The notes under the pieces were generated by a model that did no database searches, was not told where the DNA came from, and worked only from the letters and a program-made list of their open reading frames with translations. The position numbers were made by a program, and so were the translations under genes. From Branchiostoma floridae (Eukaryota; Chordata; Leptocardii; Amphioxiformes; Branchiostomatidae), in assembly GCF_000003815.2 (NCBI RefSeq), contig NC_049993.1, positions 5,919,686-5,983,685 of the forward strand: DNA of 64,000 bases, in the 5' to 3' direction. This document shows, one piece after another, positions 13,001 through 23,199 of this stretch (the stretch's first letter is position 1; each line of letters opens with the position of its first letter).

Positions 13001-13340
13001 ACGATTTTTAAGAAGGCTATGACAGAACAAACCACTGACATGGATCTAAGACAGCCATTTGTGTTGCATAACAGCTGTACTCTGAAGACCCAAAAGCACC
13101 TATTAAACTAAAGTTAACAACCGTACGACGATCGCACGACCTTTGTGACCACGCCCTAAATCATTATCACATCTTTGATGTTGAGTAGCTCATCGTTCAT
13201 GGTTGTTGATATATAGGAGAAAACGAATATTCAAATTTTCCTGACGTAACTGTGAGATACGTTGTTTCTAGGACCAATACAAGCTGTGCTACCAGGTGGT
13301 ACAGAAGCATCTGCAGACCACAATAACCACCACAGACTAA
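731..13340 (+). CDS. Receptor-type protein tyrosine phosphatase, tandem PTP domains, both predicted inactive (5' partial)
   Basis: Fifteen GT-AG exons join in phase: 731-870, 6750-6837, 7128-7210, 7773-7907, 8549-8671, 9401-9567, 9944-10079, 10451-10600, 10974-11073, 11309-11388, 11600-11725, 12091-12210, 12380-12546, 12822-12957, 13272-13340 (stop TAA). They encode 605 residues. The first exon is the juxtamembrane wedge leading into domain 1; transmembrane and extracellular exons lie to the left of the window. Conserved PTP landmarks are visible: [44 protein letters not shown]. In domain 1 the WPD loop reads WPQ and the P-loop reads HCGSGVDQTG. In domain 2 the P-loop reads HCESGAGLSG. Known: HCX5R and the WPD aspartate are needed for catalysis. 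Inference: this is a membrane pseudophosphatase that may still bind phosphotyrosine or scaffold partners. A separate minus-strand gene lies inside intron 870-6750. The left-most exon is assigned by phase and wedge-like sequence only, so it is slightly less certain than the rest. Confidence 0.9.
871..2552. other. Intronic DNA between the first phosphatase exon and the nested gene
   Basis: AT-rich. Apart from the TG microsatellite I see no exon. A ~45-bp stretch ending in a CTCGTTCG motif occurs near 2260-2306 and again, diverged, near 2500-2545. The segment presumably also contains the 3' UTR of the minus-strand nested gene; no convincing polyadenylation signal was fixed. Confidence 0.5.
984..1038. 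repeat. (TG)n microsatellite
   Basis: Uninterrupted TG dinucleotide run inside the first visible phosphatase intron. The poly-Cys/Val open frame across it is an artefact. Confidence 0.95.
2553..5709 (-). CDS. Unrecognised membrane-anchored repeat protein, nested in a phosphatase intron
   Basis: Three minus-strand exons join in phase: 5613-5709 (start ATG), 5147-5326, 2553-4498 (stop), giving 740 residues. The large last exon alone reads as a 584-residue ORF, but the splice sites and phase extend it upstream. Visible order: short N-terminus ([10 protein letters not shown]), one hydrophobic segment around residues 12-31, a Lys/Glu-rich stretch, an exon-2 segment ([11 protein letters not shown]), and a Pro/Arg-rich linker. 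Then come three to four ~40-residue acidic repeats around residues 175-300 (EFLKRA...NSRHSEE...PGLP). From about residue 349 there are six full repeats and one partial of ~57-61 residues ([10 protein letters not shown]...[14 protein letters not shown]), ending in a hydrophobic stretch and a basic tail. The repeats look amphipathic and helical, which is inference. It may be an ER or other membrane-surface protein. I recognise no homologue. The start was chosen because it yields the anchor and correct phases. Confidence 0.75.
5710..6749. other. Rest of the phosphatase intron, upstream region of the nested gene
   Basis: This must contain the minus-strand promoter of the nested gene. No clear TATA element or exon was seen; short ORFs here look random. 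Confidence 0.4.
9105..9262 (+). mobile_element. tRNA-derived SINE fragment
   Basis: A box-A-like segment (TGTAGTGCAACGGCTAGAG) is followed at tRNA-like spacing by a box-B-like GTTCGATAGTC. An unrelated body and an A-rich stretch (AATAAAAAAAGG) follow. The arrangement matches a SINE with a Pol III tRNA-type head. It lies in the phosphatase intron between exons 8549-8671 and 9401-9567. It does not fold as a functional tRNA. Confidence 0.65.
10085..10300 (+). repeat. Purine-rich (GA/AAG) low-complexity tract
   Basis: Strongly strand-asymmetric purine run immediately downstream of the 10079 splice donor. The Lys/Glu/Arg-rich open frame across it is a low-complexity artefact. Confidence 0.8.
10974..13340 (+). 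other. PTP domain 2 (D2), degenerate active site
   Basis: Seven exons encode the membrane-distal domain: GKNRF loop, [41 protein letters not shown]. No WPD motif exists where one is expected (exon 12380-12546 continues TDDGDSAP). The P-loop cysteine is present but leucine occupies the arginine position (codon 12835-12837). D2 domains of many receptor PTPs are weakly active or inactive, so this is less surprising than the state of D1. The C-terminus is short after the [11 protein letters not shown] helix. Confidence 0.88.
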
Positions 13341-13416
13341 CATCATCCAGGGACAGCACTAACAGCATTGCATGGATCACCGTCATTCCCAGCAGAACGT
13401 TTACTTTTAACATTTA

Positions 13417-13763
13417 GGCCACACCAATTTAATTTCTTGGTTCACGGATTTTTTCATAAAAAATATGGAGCGAGAGGGCGAAATAAAAATGGTTGGGGTA
13501 AAGGTAACGGCTAATCCAAAACATAAAGCAAAAAAGTTTTCAGCTTGAAAAAAGTACAAAAACACTATTTTTGTACAGTAACAGCACCTGTACCCACACT
13601 TTAAGGAGCTTATAATATAAAGGCCAATTTGCTACACCAGAAAGTTGGTGAATGGTTTCATTAATGGTGAAAATTTGCTGAGTGGTAATTTTTATTTTTA
13701 TTTTCTTTCCCAAAAAATAGGAGCGAGCGAATCCGTGAACCAAGAAATTAAATCGGTGTGGCC
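13417..13763. mobile_element. PIF/Harbinger-type MITE, copy 1
   Basis: The element begins GGCCACACCAATTTAATTTC and ends in its diverged reverse complement. It is flanked by TTA on both sides, matching the 3-bp TWA duplications of PIF/Harbinger. Copies at 31199-31565 and 53807-54169 are nearly identical along most of their length. This copy starts 76 bases after the phosphatase stop codon, so it is probably transcribed in the 3' UTR. Confidence 0.88.
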
Positions 13764-14450
13764 TTAACAAAGACTATATTTAATTTGTAACTATAGATCT
13801 GTCAAATGAAATGTAAAAGATACATGTAATTAAAGATAATAACTCAATTTTTTTGTAAGATGAAGGTACCTTCTACAATACAAACAGAAACATTATGTTT
13901 AATAGACATGTTGTTTTATCTTTATACGTGTGGCAAAAACAATTTAACAATGTTTATAAAAACATAGAACACACTGATTTCGTGAGCACATATGTAATGC
14001 ATGAAAAAGTGCTATTTGTTTATAACTGCTTGAAGCGAAGGAAAAAGGATGGGCATGTATAAAAATATTCTTATCACAATATACAGAAAGTTGAAGAAAC
14101 AAGTTAATGACAGTGATGACACAGGAAGATGTATAAAATATTCACTATGTGCAACTGCATGCAAGAAAAGAATGTGTCAATAACAATGTGAGCAAACAGA
14201 ATATCTATGCAACTAATGCCTTTAATAAAACATTGCATAACATTTTGAACATGGGACACAAGACATTTGCTGCTTATTCCACCTTATTCCTGTTAACAAT
14301 TGATAGGCTGGTTAACTTCAATTGTAATGTAACTGGTTCTAGCAAGCACAACTACTGTTGCTATCAAACTAATGAAAGTGCCATGTATATCAAGGCATGC
14401 AAGATATCTGACTCACTTTTACACAATACACATCAAAACTGGGATGTCAG
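13764..14450. other. Convergent intergenic/3'-UTR space
   Basis: AT-rich DNA between the phosphatase stop codon and the stop codon of the minus-strand C8orf48-like gene. A plus-strand AATAAA lies near 14223 and could end the phosphatase transcript. No coding exon was seen. Confidence 0.45.
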
Positions 14451-17400
14451 CTAACATTTCCTGTTGTTTTTATCCTCCTTTAGGGTGACACTTCCCTTCA
14501 TAAGTCTCTCCCACACATCATTTGGGTCATCTGTAGGGCGCGGTAACGTCCGAGCAATTTCACCAATCAGAGTCAAAGAATCGTGCGTGATCAGATGCTG
14601 TTCTACCTTGGCATCAATCATCTTTCTCTCTACGTTAGCTGAGCTCCTCTTCAAGAACTCTTCCTGCAGAAGTGCCCCCTTTCTCTTCACACAGGACCTG
14701 CAGGTGCTAGGGTTGTGCACCTTTGCCTTGGCTCCCCTTTTCATGTCTAACATCATGGTGTCAAGCCTTACTCTGTCCACTAAGCCCTGTGGAACTGAAC
14801 TGTCAGCCTCTGCACTGTCTGCTTCCCACCAATGGTCCCTCTTTTCTGAAGGGTCTATACTTGACATTTTATATGTTTTTGTTACCAAATCAACAGAAGA
14901 ATTCACATTGTCCTGTGGAGGTGCAATTTCCACTACTGCCTTATGAACACCTGGCTTGCTACATTCTCTTTCTTCGTGTAACTTTTGTTTTCTTTTGTGC
15001 CTTCTTCTGTCTGTTTTGGCTCCTTCCTGAATGCCTTCTTCTTTCCTCATGCATCTTTTTGCCTGAGAGGCACTTCTGGAGCTTGGCTTGTGACTTCTGT
15101 GAATTTTGCCTTTGGTATGTTTTACTGTGTCTTGCTTCCTTTGATGAGTTCTCTCTGTCCTTTTAGCATCTAAAAGCAAAAGCATATGAAAATAAATGTG
15201 AAGTAATGCAGAAATATCTTTTAGTTCACCATTAAAGTAACATTAGTAATACCAAGCAGATACTACTTACAGCTTCTGGGTGTGATAAATTTGCAACAGA
15301 AAAGAGACAATCTCCAAACCTAAAAATGCCAAAAATATTTTCCAAATACACAGTATAGTTTTGTTCATAGAGGAAGACAATACAGACAATCCCTTTTACC
15401 TGGTCCAGCTTTTTCTTTCAGCAACTGTTGCTTCCTTGAACAGAACTGCAGCAGTTCTCCTGGTGTGACTTCAATGTCTTCTTCATCAAGTTTGGCAGCC
15501 TGCTGCTGGGCGGAACTGCTGGCCAGCGCTTCTGTGTCTAACAAGGCTGTGTTGTTCTGTTTAACCACTTGACATGCTCGGTGCAGGAAGTTTGACATAG
15601 CTTCAGATTCTGGAAAAATTGAACAATGAGGTACAGATTTAATCAATGCAATACATACATGTATATGGTACCATTTTATCACTAATGATTGTTTCTAAAT
15701 AACCAAATAGCCAGTTAGAATGTTGGGGGAAAGTCACCTTTACAGTGTTTAGTAACACTTTCGACAACTTAGCCTTTGATACATTTATTTTGGTATTGTT
15801 TCATATCTCAAAACTAACACCAACTTGTTTGAGATAACATTCAAAACTTACATCATAAATGAATGAACAGGAACAGATCTGTCATAAAAAAATTTTTTAA
15901 ATTTAGTTTTAATCTGGATACTACATAAAAACCTACTTACCCTTTATGGCAGACAGAGATTCTGTTGCTGAACTCTGACCTCCTGAGGACTCAAACTCAT
16001 CACTTGAGTAACCATGGTAACCATCTCCATGGTGATCACTGGCCTCATCCTCCAGCTCCTCTTTCACAGAGGCTGAATCTGTAGAGCTTCTGTCTGACCT
16101 ACATGAGATTAAAAAGAAAACTGATTGCATTGAACAATAGAATCATTATGTCTATATTATCAGTCAAAACATCTCTGAACAAACTACTAAGTGGAATGTT
16201 CTATAAAAGCTTACATTGAAACAGTAACAGAACTTTGCATTGTAGTGTCTAGAAACTAATGATACAGGGTTCACCTTAAGAGATATCTAGGAACTGGGTG
16301 GAGGGTGGAGTAAGGAACTGTCATAAGGGAAGGGGAGGCAGGGTGGCATCTACATGTCACAGGTGTGTATGTCAGCAAGACAACAGGTGTGAATGCACTA
16401 ACAAACATGACTGTCGGACAGAGTTTTCATGTAACCTTTCTGAAATAGGAATCTTCCAAATTGCAGCACTATCAAGCTGTCTTCAACTGCCATAATGTAC
16501 TATATAGTCTAAGTGAATATCTTCTGTAGCATATAATATGTGAAGTTTGTCCACCTCCACCTTTAACACCACTTTTATACACAGACAGGCACACACACAC
16601 ACACCTTACATCCTCCTCAGTAACTGATGTGGCACTAGTGGTGATGAAATCTTCTGAGTAGCTGCCATCTCTGTCCACAGCCGACTCTTCTGGCAACTCT
16701 GAGGAAATATCTAGGAAAAAAAAAAAAAAAAAGTCCATTAGTTACCCTTACTCTGTGTCAGGATACCAATTAGAAACACAGTCATAACAGGAGAAGAACT
16801 TCTTTTATTCTCTTCCCTGAGCTACATACAACAGCATCTAACTATGTCTCCCCCTCTTGTTTGCCACTTGACCTAATCCTTATTTATTTTACTAATTTTA
16901 GAAAATCTATAGGCTGGCTCAAATCCTTGTTACAGGTGACTCTGTCAAACTCTGACTCTTTTGTGTGTTCAATGTGTCTCCATGCTATCCACCAATTTCA
17001 TCAAACAAGTGTCTCACTCTCTAAATCTCCCATACTGTTCAGTTCAGTTCAATTTCATCCTCATCTCCCATACAATGAAGCTTAATTCTACCTTGTGAGT
17101 GAGTAGTTCCAGCAGTTGTGCTACTGTGTGACCATTTCTCCACGATCCTCCCACTGCTGCTGAGCGAGCTACGCGAAGAGCTCTCTCCGATGGACGACAC
17201 ACTGTACACCTGGAGGTGTCTGTCATTCTCCGAGGTTGATGATGTTCTATCAGGTGACTGTGTAACATTTTCTGACCAATGCTCCTGGGACTCTGAAAGA
17301 GAGGGATTGCAATAGTTGTGTCAGATTTCTAAACTGATGACAAATTCCTGTTTAACATATGGTAACTTGTAGACAAGGTTGCTATTCAATAAATGTACCA

Positions 17401-18222
17401 GGCTAACTGATGTTCGTCCATCGGGAGTCAATGAGGACCTTGACTTCAGGGGTGTAGTTCAGTTCAGTCACCCTTGTGGGTCCGGGCGTGGCTTATCAGT
17501 CCGATCCTTGCACGGAAGCACCGGCCGCAGACGTTGCACTGGAGACCAGGTGGCGGTTGTGTGGGTGGATCTGCTTTTCTTGCCTTGCGTGTTTCTCGCC
17601 TGCTGACAGCCAGGGCAGTTCTGCCTGCGCCCTGATGGACTAAGCGGCGCCACTGAGGTCTGTCGGAAGCGGCAAGTTCCCAGCTGTCCACGGGGATGCT
17701 GAAGTCCTTCAGGGTTGCCTTTAAACTGTCCTTGTACTGTTGTAGCGAAGCTTCGGACGTCCAACATGTACCAGGCTAACTACTACAAATTTATCGACTA
17801 CTGGTATACGGGCTTTTAGTGCCCTGTTGGATTAGATTGTACCTCTTTGAAATATGCCAAGATGCTTACATTGCTTTAATAATGCAATGAATTGCCCACC
17901 AACATGGTCAAAGGGCATTCAAAATGATATTGCTATAACATCAATGAAAAGCCTGTTTGCTGGTTATCTATAATAAATGGGGTACATATATTGTTGGAAA
18001 AGAATTGATCATCCACTTGAAAATCTGTCTCATTTAATTTCTTTATGTAGTACTAAGTATCGTTAACAATAACAGTATCTCAAACCCACCTGATGTGTGA
18101 GTTCTTGAAAGTGAGTCATCATGGTCAAGGTCATCTTTTTTTCTACCTTCTTTTTCTACAGAAGCTTGTGTTTGACTGTCGGTTGCCTCCGTAAAGGTGT
18201 CATCTTCATAGGGAGACGACAT
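14451..18222 (-). CDS. C8orf48-like (DUF4606) protein of unknown function
   Basis: Six minus-strand exons join in perfect phase: 18090-18222 (ATG), 17092-17292, 16605-16710, 15941-16098, 15400-15609, 14451-15169 (stop), 508 residues. The N-terminal two thirds is acidic and Ser/Thr-rich and probably disordered (for example SSIGESSSRSSLSSSGR). A basic stretch follows (KTDRRRHKRKQK). The C-terminal ~110 residues contain a conserved-looking block: LDTMMLDMKRGAK, a CRSCVKRK pair of cysteines, QEEFLKR, and LIGEIARTLPRPTDDPNDVW. From memory this block resembles vertebrate C8orf48 (DUF4606), whose function is unknown. No signal peptide or membrane segment is seen. For exon 16605-16710 the donor AAG|GTGTGT was chosen over the GTAAGG four bases upstream because only it keeps phase. 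The gene is convergent with the phosphatase gene. Confidence 0.82.
17409..17765 (-). mobile_element. 5'-truncated non-LTR retrotransposon (LINE) 3' end with 16-bp duplications
   Basis: Direct repeats of ATGTACCAGGCTAACT at 17393-17408 and 17766-17781 exactly flank a ~357-bp insert. On the minus strand the insert encodes the tail of a LINE ORF2 protein (about 17464-17762): an SWELAASDRPQWRRLV segment, then a zinc-finger-like CNVCGRCFRARIGLISHART, then a stop. This C-terminal C2H2-like finger is typical of several LINE clades. The insertion is in intron 1 of the C8orf48-like gene, in the same orientation. The perfect duplication suggests recent insertion. It is dead by truncation. Confidence 0.88.
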
Positions 18223-18318
18223 GGTCTGCTACACCTGTCACATATTGATAGGGACATATCACAGTCTGTTACACCTGTCTGTCACATATTCAAAGGGTGA
18301 CAACATGGTCTGCTACAC
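18218..18318. repeat. Short tandem repeat at the start of the C8orf48-like gene
   Basis: About three imperfect copies of a ~40-bp unit (GACATGGTCTGCTACACCTG followed by a CACATATT...AAGGG-like stretch) overlap the start codon and continue into the likely 5' UTR. Expansion here moves the start-codon context. Confidence 0.6.
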
Positions 18319-19005
18319 CTTATGCGGTTTAGAAAGTATATTTCTGGCATTATCGGCGACGTTTTCAGTATTGAGAGAATGCAGAAACACTCCTGGCATT
18401 ATGTAAGGTTAAAGAATACGATGATACTTATTATAAACAGCACAGGAAAAATATTATGAGGTAAAAATCTCAAATTCCAACTAGAGTTAAATATTGGTGG
18501 CAAACCAATATATACAGCTTTGCTTTGAGTGTTAGTTATGTGGGTTAAAATGTAAGTAGTGTAACTCATGTGGGGAGACAAAAATAAAGAAGATAGAAGG
18601 CAATATTAATGTGATAGTATAATGATATTGTATTATTAAGGCTTTGAATGGGTTTTGGACGAGGTAAGTATGTAGAAGATTTCAACTATCTTGATAGTGT
18701 TGCCCTAGGAATAGGTATGGGCATCACAATCAATCTCCCATTAGGTTTACAACCTGTCCTGAATTTACCGGGAAGGGTTACCGTACATGCAGTGTTGTGT
18801 GGAAAAGAGGGTAAAATCAAGGAGCCTGTGTTTTCGGGACAGAACCCGGGAGGTATACAGGTATATCCTTATGTTTTCCACACAACCCTATACAGGTACA
18901 CAGTTTTTTTTTCCACATAGAAGAGGGTACAGGGGCATCCCCATTTTTTTCCAATTCAAGACCGGGCATTACTACCGGCTTCGGGTTAGGAACACCCATG
19001 AAGCC

Positions 19006-19023
19006 GGGGGGGGGGGGGGGGGG
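19006..19023 (+). repeat. Poly-G run (18 G)
   Basis: Homopolymer just left of the satellite block; length may be a sequencing approximation. Confidence 0.9.
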
Positions 19024-19039
19024 CGTTAGCTCGTCAGGG

Positions 19040-19112
19040 CCAGGGAATTTCCCATGACTCATGATCATGCAGGTGCATGTTCAGACACAACACCACTGTC
19101 GCCATAGACGTA
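19040..19112. repeat. Left inverted flank of the satellite block
   Basis: This segment (…GGAATTTCCCATGACTCATG… to …CACTGTCGCCATAGACG) is the diverged reverse complement of 23083-23155. A third, related piece is at 22901-23005. It is interpreted as the terminal inverted repeat of a composite element holding the satellite. Confidence 0.7.
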
Positions 19113-19190
19113 GATGAATATGTGAGGAGCTATGTTGCAATCCTGAAACATCCCTTACCCTTGCTACTCTACAAATTTGCAATACTATAG

Positions 19191-22100
19191 CTGCCCCGTG
19201 CAGACCGCACGTAAACAACATACATCAGCTCCTGGCACTTCCTGGTACGTGACTCCATAGTCACAATAGACAAATTTGCCACATGAAAACATCTGTTTAC
19301 ACTTAAAGAAGTCTATTCTACTCTAGCTGCCCCGTGCCGACCGCACGTAAACAACTTACATCAGCTCCTGGCACTTCCTGGTACGAGACTCCATAGTCAC
19401 AATAGACAAATTTGCCAGATCAAAACATCTGTTTACACTTAAAGAAGTCTACTCTACTCTAGCTGCCCCGTGCAGACCGCACGTAAACAACTTACATCAG
19501 CTCCTGACACTTCCTGGTACGTGAATCCATAGTCACAATAGACAAATTTGCCACATGAAAACATCTGTTTACACTTAAAGAAGTCTACTCTACTCTAGCT
19601 GCCCCGTGCAGACCGCACGTAAACAACTTACATCAGCTCCTGGCACTTCCTGGTACGAGACTCCATAGTTACAATAGACAAAGTTACATCTGTTTACACT
19701 CAAAGAAGTCTACTCTACTCTAGCTGCCCGGTGCAGACCGCACGTAAACAACATACATCAGCTCCTGGCACTTCCTGGTACGTGACTCCATAGTCACAAT
19801 AGACAAATTTGCCACATGAAAACATCTGTTTACACTTAAAGAAGTCTACTCTACTCTAGCTGCCCCGTGCAGACCGCACGTAAACAACTTACATCAGCTC
19901 CTGGCACTTCCTGGTACGAGACTCCATAGTCACAATAGGCAAATTTGCCACATGAAAACATCTGTTTACACTTAAAGAAGTCTACTCTACTCTAGCTGCC
20001 CGGTGCAGACCGCACGTAAACAACCTACATCAGCTCCTGGCACTTCCTGGTACGAGACTCCATAGTCACAATAGACAAATTTGCCACATGAAAACATCTG
20101 TTTACACTTAAAGAAGTCTACTCTACTCTAGCTGCCCGGTGCAGACCGCACGTAAACAACTTACATCAGCTCCTGGCACTTCCTGGTACGTGACTCCATA
20201 GTCACAATAGACAAAGTTACATCTGTTTACACTTAAAGAAGTCTACTCTACTCTAGCTGCCCCGTGCAGACCGCACGTAAACAACATACATCAGCTCCTG
20301 GCACTTCCTGGTACGAGACTCCATAGTCACAATAGACAAATTTGCCACATGAAAACAATTCTGTTTACACTTAAAGAAGTCTACTCTACTCTAGCTGCCC
20401 CGTGCAGACCGCACGTAAACAACTTACATCAGCTCCTGGCACTTCCTGGTACGTGACTCCATAGTCACAATAGACAAATTTGCCACATGAAAACATCTGT
20501 TTACACTTAAAGAAGTCTACTCTACTCTAGCTGCCCCGTGCAGACCGCACGTAAACAACATCAGCTCCTGGCACTTCCTGGTACGTGACTCCATAGTCAC
20601 AATAGACAAATTTGCCACATGAAAACATCTGTTTACACTTAAAGAAGTCTACTCTACTCTAGCTGCCCCGTGCAGACCGCACGTAAACAACTTACATCTT
20701 CAGCTCCTGGCACTTCCTGGTACGAGACGCCATAGTCACAATAGACAAATTTGCCACATGAAAACATCTGTTTACACTTAAAGAAGTCTACTCTACTCTA
20801 GCTGCCCCGTGCAGACTGCACGTAAACAACGTACATTAGCTCCTGGCACTTCCTGGTACGAGACTCCATAGTCACAATAGACAAATTTGCCAGATCAAAA
20901 CATCTGTTTACACTTAAAGAAGTCTACTCTACTCTAGCTGGCCCGGGGCGACCGCACGTAAACAACTTACATCAGCTACTGAGACTTCCTGGTACAAGAC
21001 CTCATAGTCACAATAGACAAATTTGCCGCATGAAAACATCTGTTTACACTTAAAGAAGTCTACTCTACTCTTAGCTGCCCCGTGCAGACCGCACGTAAAA
21101 AACTTACATCAGTGCCTGGCACTTCCTGGTACGACACCTCATAGTCACAATTATAGTGTTTACACTAAAAGAAGTCTAGTCTACTCTACCCTTGCTGCCC
21201 CATGCAGACCGCACTTAAACAACTTACGTCAGTGCCTAACACTTCCTGGTACAAGACCTCATAATCACAATAGACAAATTTGCCACATGAAAACATGACT
21301 GTTTACACTAAAGGATTAGACTCTACTCTAGCCGCCCCGTGTAGACCGCACGTAAACAACTTACGTCAGCTCCTGACACATCTTGGTACGATACCTCATA
21401 TTCACAAGAGACAAATTTGTTAGATGAAAACATCTGTTTACACTTAAAGAAGTCTACTCTACTCTAGCTGTCCCGTGCAGACCGCACGTAAACAACTTAC
21501 CTCAGTGCGTGACACTTCCTGGTACAAGACCTCATAGTGACAAGAGACAAATTTGTTAGATGAAAACATCTATTTACACCAAAAGAAGTCATCTAGCTGC
21601 CCCATGCAGACCGCACGTAAACAACTTACGTCAGTGCCTGACACTTCCTGGTACAAGACCTCATAGTCACAACAATCGACAAATTTGCCAGACGAAAACA
21701 TCTGTTTACACTAAAAGAAGTATACTCTACTCTACTCTAGCTGCCTCAGGCAGATCTCACATAAACAAACTAACGTCAGCTCCTGACACTTCCTGGTACA
21801 AGACCTCATAGTCACAAGAGACAAATTTGTCACATGAAAACATCTAATTTACACTAAATGAAGTCTATTCTACTCTACTCTAGCTGGCCGGTGCAGACCG
21901 CACGTTAACAACGTACGTCAGCTCCTGACACTTCCGGGTACGAGACCCCTAGTCACAATAGACAAATTTGTCAGATAAAAACATCTGTTTACACTAAAAG
22001 AAGTCTACTCTAGCTGCCCCTTGCAGACCGCACGTAAACAACTTTTGTCAGTGCCTGACACTTCCTGGTTTGAGACCCCCTAGTCACAATAGACAGATTT

Positions 22101-22430
22101 GCTAGATGAAAACATCAGTGTTTGCACTAAAAGAAGTCTACTCTACTCTACTCTACTCTAGCTGCCCCGTGCAGACCGCACGTAAACAACTTACGTCAGC
22201 TCCTGACACTTCCTGGTACAAGACCTCATAGTCACAATAGATGAATTTGCCAAATGAAAACATCTGTTTACACTAAAAGAAGTCTACTCTACTCTACTCT
22301 AGCTGCGCCATGCAGACCGCACGTCAGCTCCTGGCACTTCCTGGTACAAGACCTCATAGTCACAATAGACAAATTTGCCAGATGAAAACAGCTGTTTACA
22401 CTAAAAGAAGTCTACTCTAATCACCAGTAG
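19191..22430 (+). repeat. 136-bp satellite array, about 24 copies
   Basis: Monomers begin at CTGCCCCGTGCAGACCGCAC and recur every ~136 bases. Starts are near 19191, 19327, 19463, 19599, 19722, 19860, 19996, 20132, 20257, 20395, 20531, 20663, 20802, 20938, 21075, 21194, 21330, 21468, 21597, 21741, 21884, 22015, 22162 and 22303. The first ~14 units are almost identical. Units after ~21060 are visibly more diverged and vary in the number of CTACT repeats. Every unit ends with a TTTACACTTAAAGAAGTCTA-like segment. It shows no conserved reading frame. Confidence 0.95.
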
Positions 22431-22886
22431 ATGGCCAGTAGTAGTACAATAGATATCAGTAGTGATCTGATTGGTCCAACTATCTCAGTAGTAAATCATT
22501 AGAATTTTTTGTTCTGTTCTGACAGCAAGAACAGTAGATAGCGGTGTAAATTTAGTACTTGGCAGTAGCGGCCCAGTAGGACATTAGAAGTTGAATTACT
22601 GAAAAGCTAATAAAAGTTCTACTGTTAGTAGTCTACTAGTACTTAACAGTAGATTTTCTGTACTGATCAGATGCTTTGCCAAGGATATACACCAGGAAGA
22701 TAAAGCCATTCCTCCTTGTTTAAGCACCAGACTACATCGCTGCCTTCAACTGCATGTTATCTAATATTTCCACCATTACTGTAACTTCCCTCTGCCCTCT
22801 GAACATGACTACCCCCCACCCCCAACAAAAACATGAACGTGAGGTTGCAAGTCTGGACGTGTTCCATGCCAGTTGTCCTCAGCTGG

Positions 22887-22969
22887 CTGTCACCTCGTCA
22901 GGGAATTTCCCAGGGAATGTATCAGGGGATGTATCATGAATCATGGGAAATTCCCTGACGAGGTGACAG
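22887..22969. repeat. 26-bp perfect palindrome arms
   Basis: The left arm at 22887-22912 and right arm at 22944-22969 are exact reverse complements (CTGTCACCTCGTCAGGGAAT plus six more bases), with a 31-bp loop. It lies between the satellite and the right inverted flank, and its sequence is related to the left flank at 19020-19050. Possibly a junction of two element ends. Confidence 0.85.
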
Positions 22970-23082
22970 TTAGACACGACACCACTGTCGCTGTAGATGT
23001 AGAGAAGCGTGTTTTGTGTTGCTTTTCCAAAGGTTTGTGCACATGTGACAATATGATTATTTTACACTAGACGTTACGTCTA

Positions 23083-23155
23083 CGGCGACAGTGGTGGCGT
23101 GTCTGAACATACGCCTGTATGATCATGAGTTATGGAAAATTCCATGGCAAGATAA
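23083..23155. repeat. Right inverted flank of the satellite block
   Basis: Reverse-complement match to 19040-19112 (GGCGACAGTGGTGGCGTGTC, then TATGATCATGAGTTATGG). See the left flank. Confidence 0.7.
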
Positions 23156-23199
23156 CTGTCAAGTGTCCTTTGAAACTTAACTGTGAAATTAAACTTTTT

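Noticed and set aside
19191-22430. Regular repeats as a CRISPR array
   Set aside because: The whole 136-bp unit is conserved, with no unique spacers, and the genome is eukaryotic; this is a satellite.
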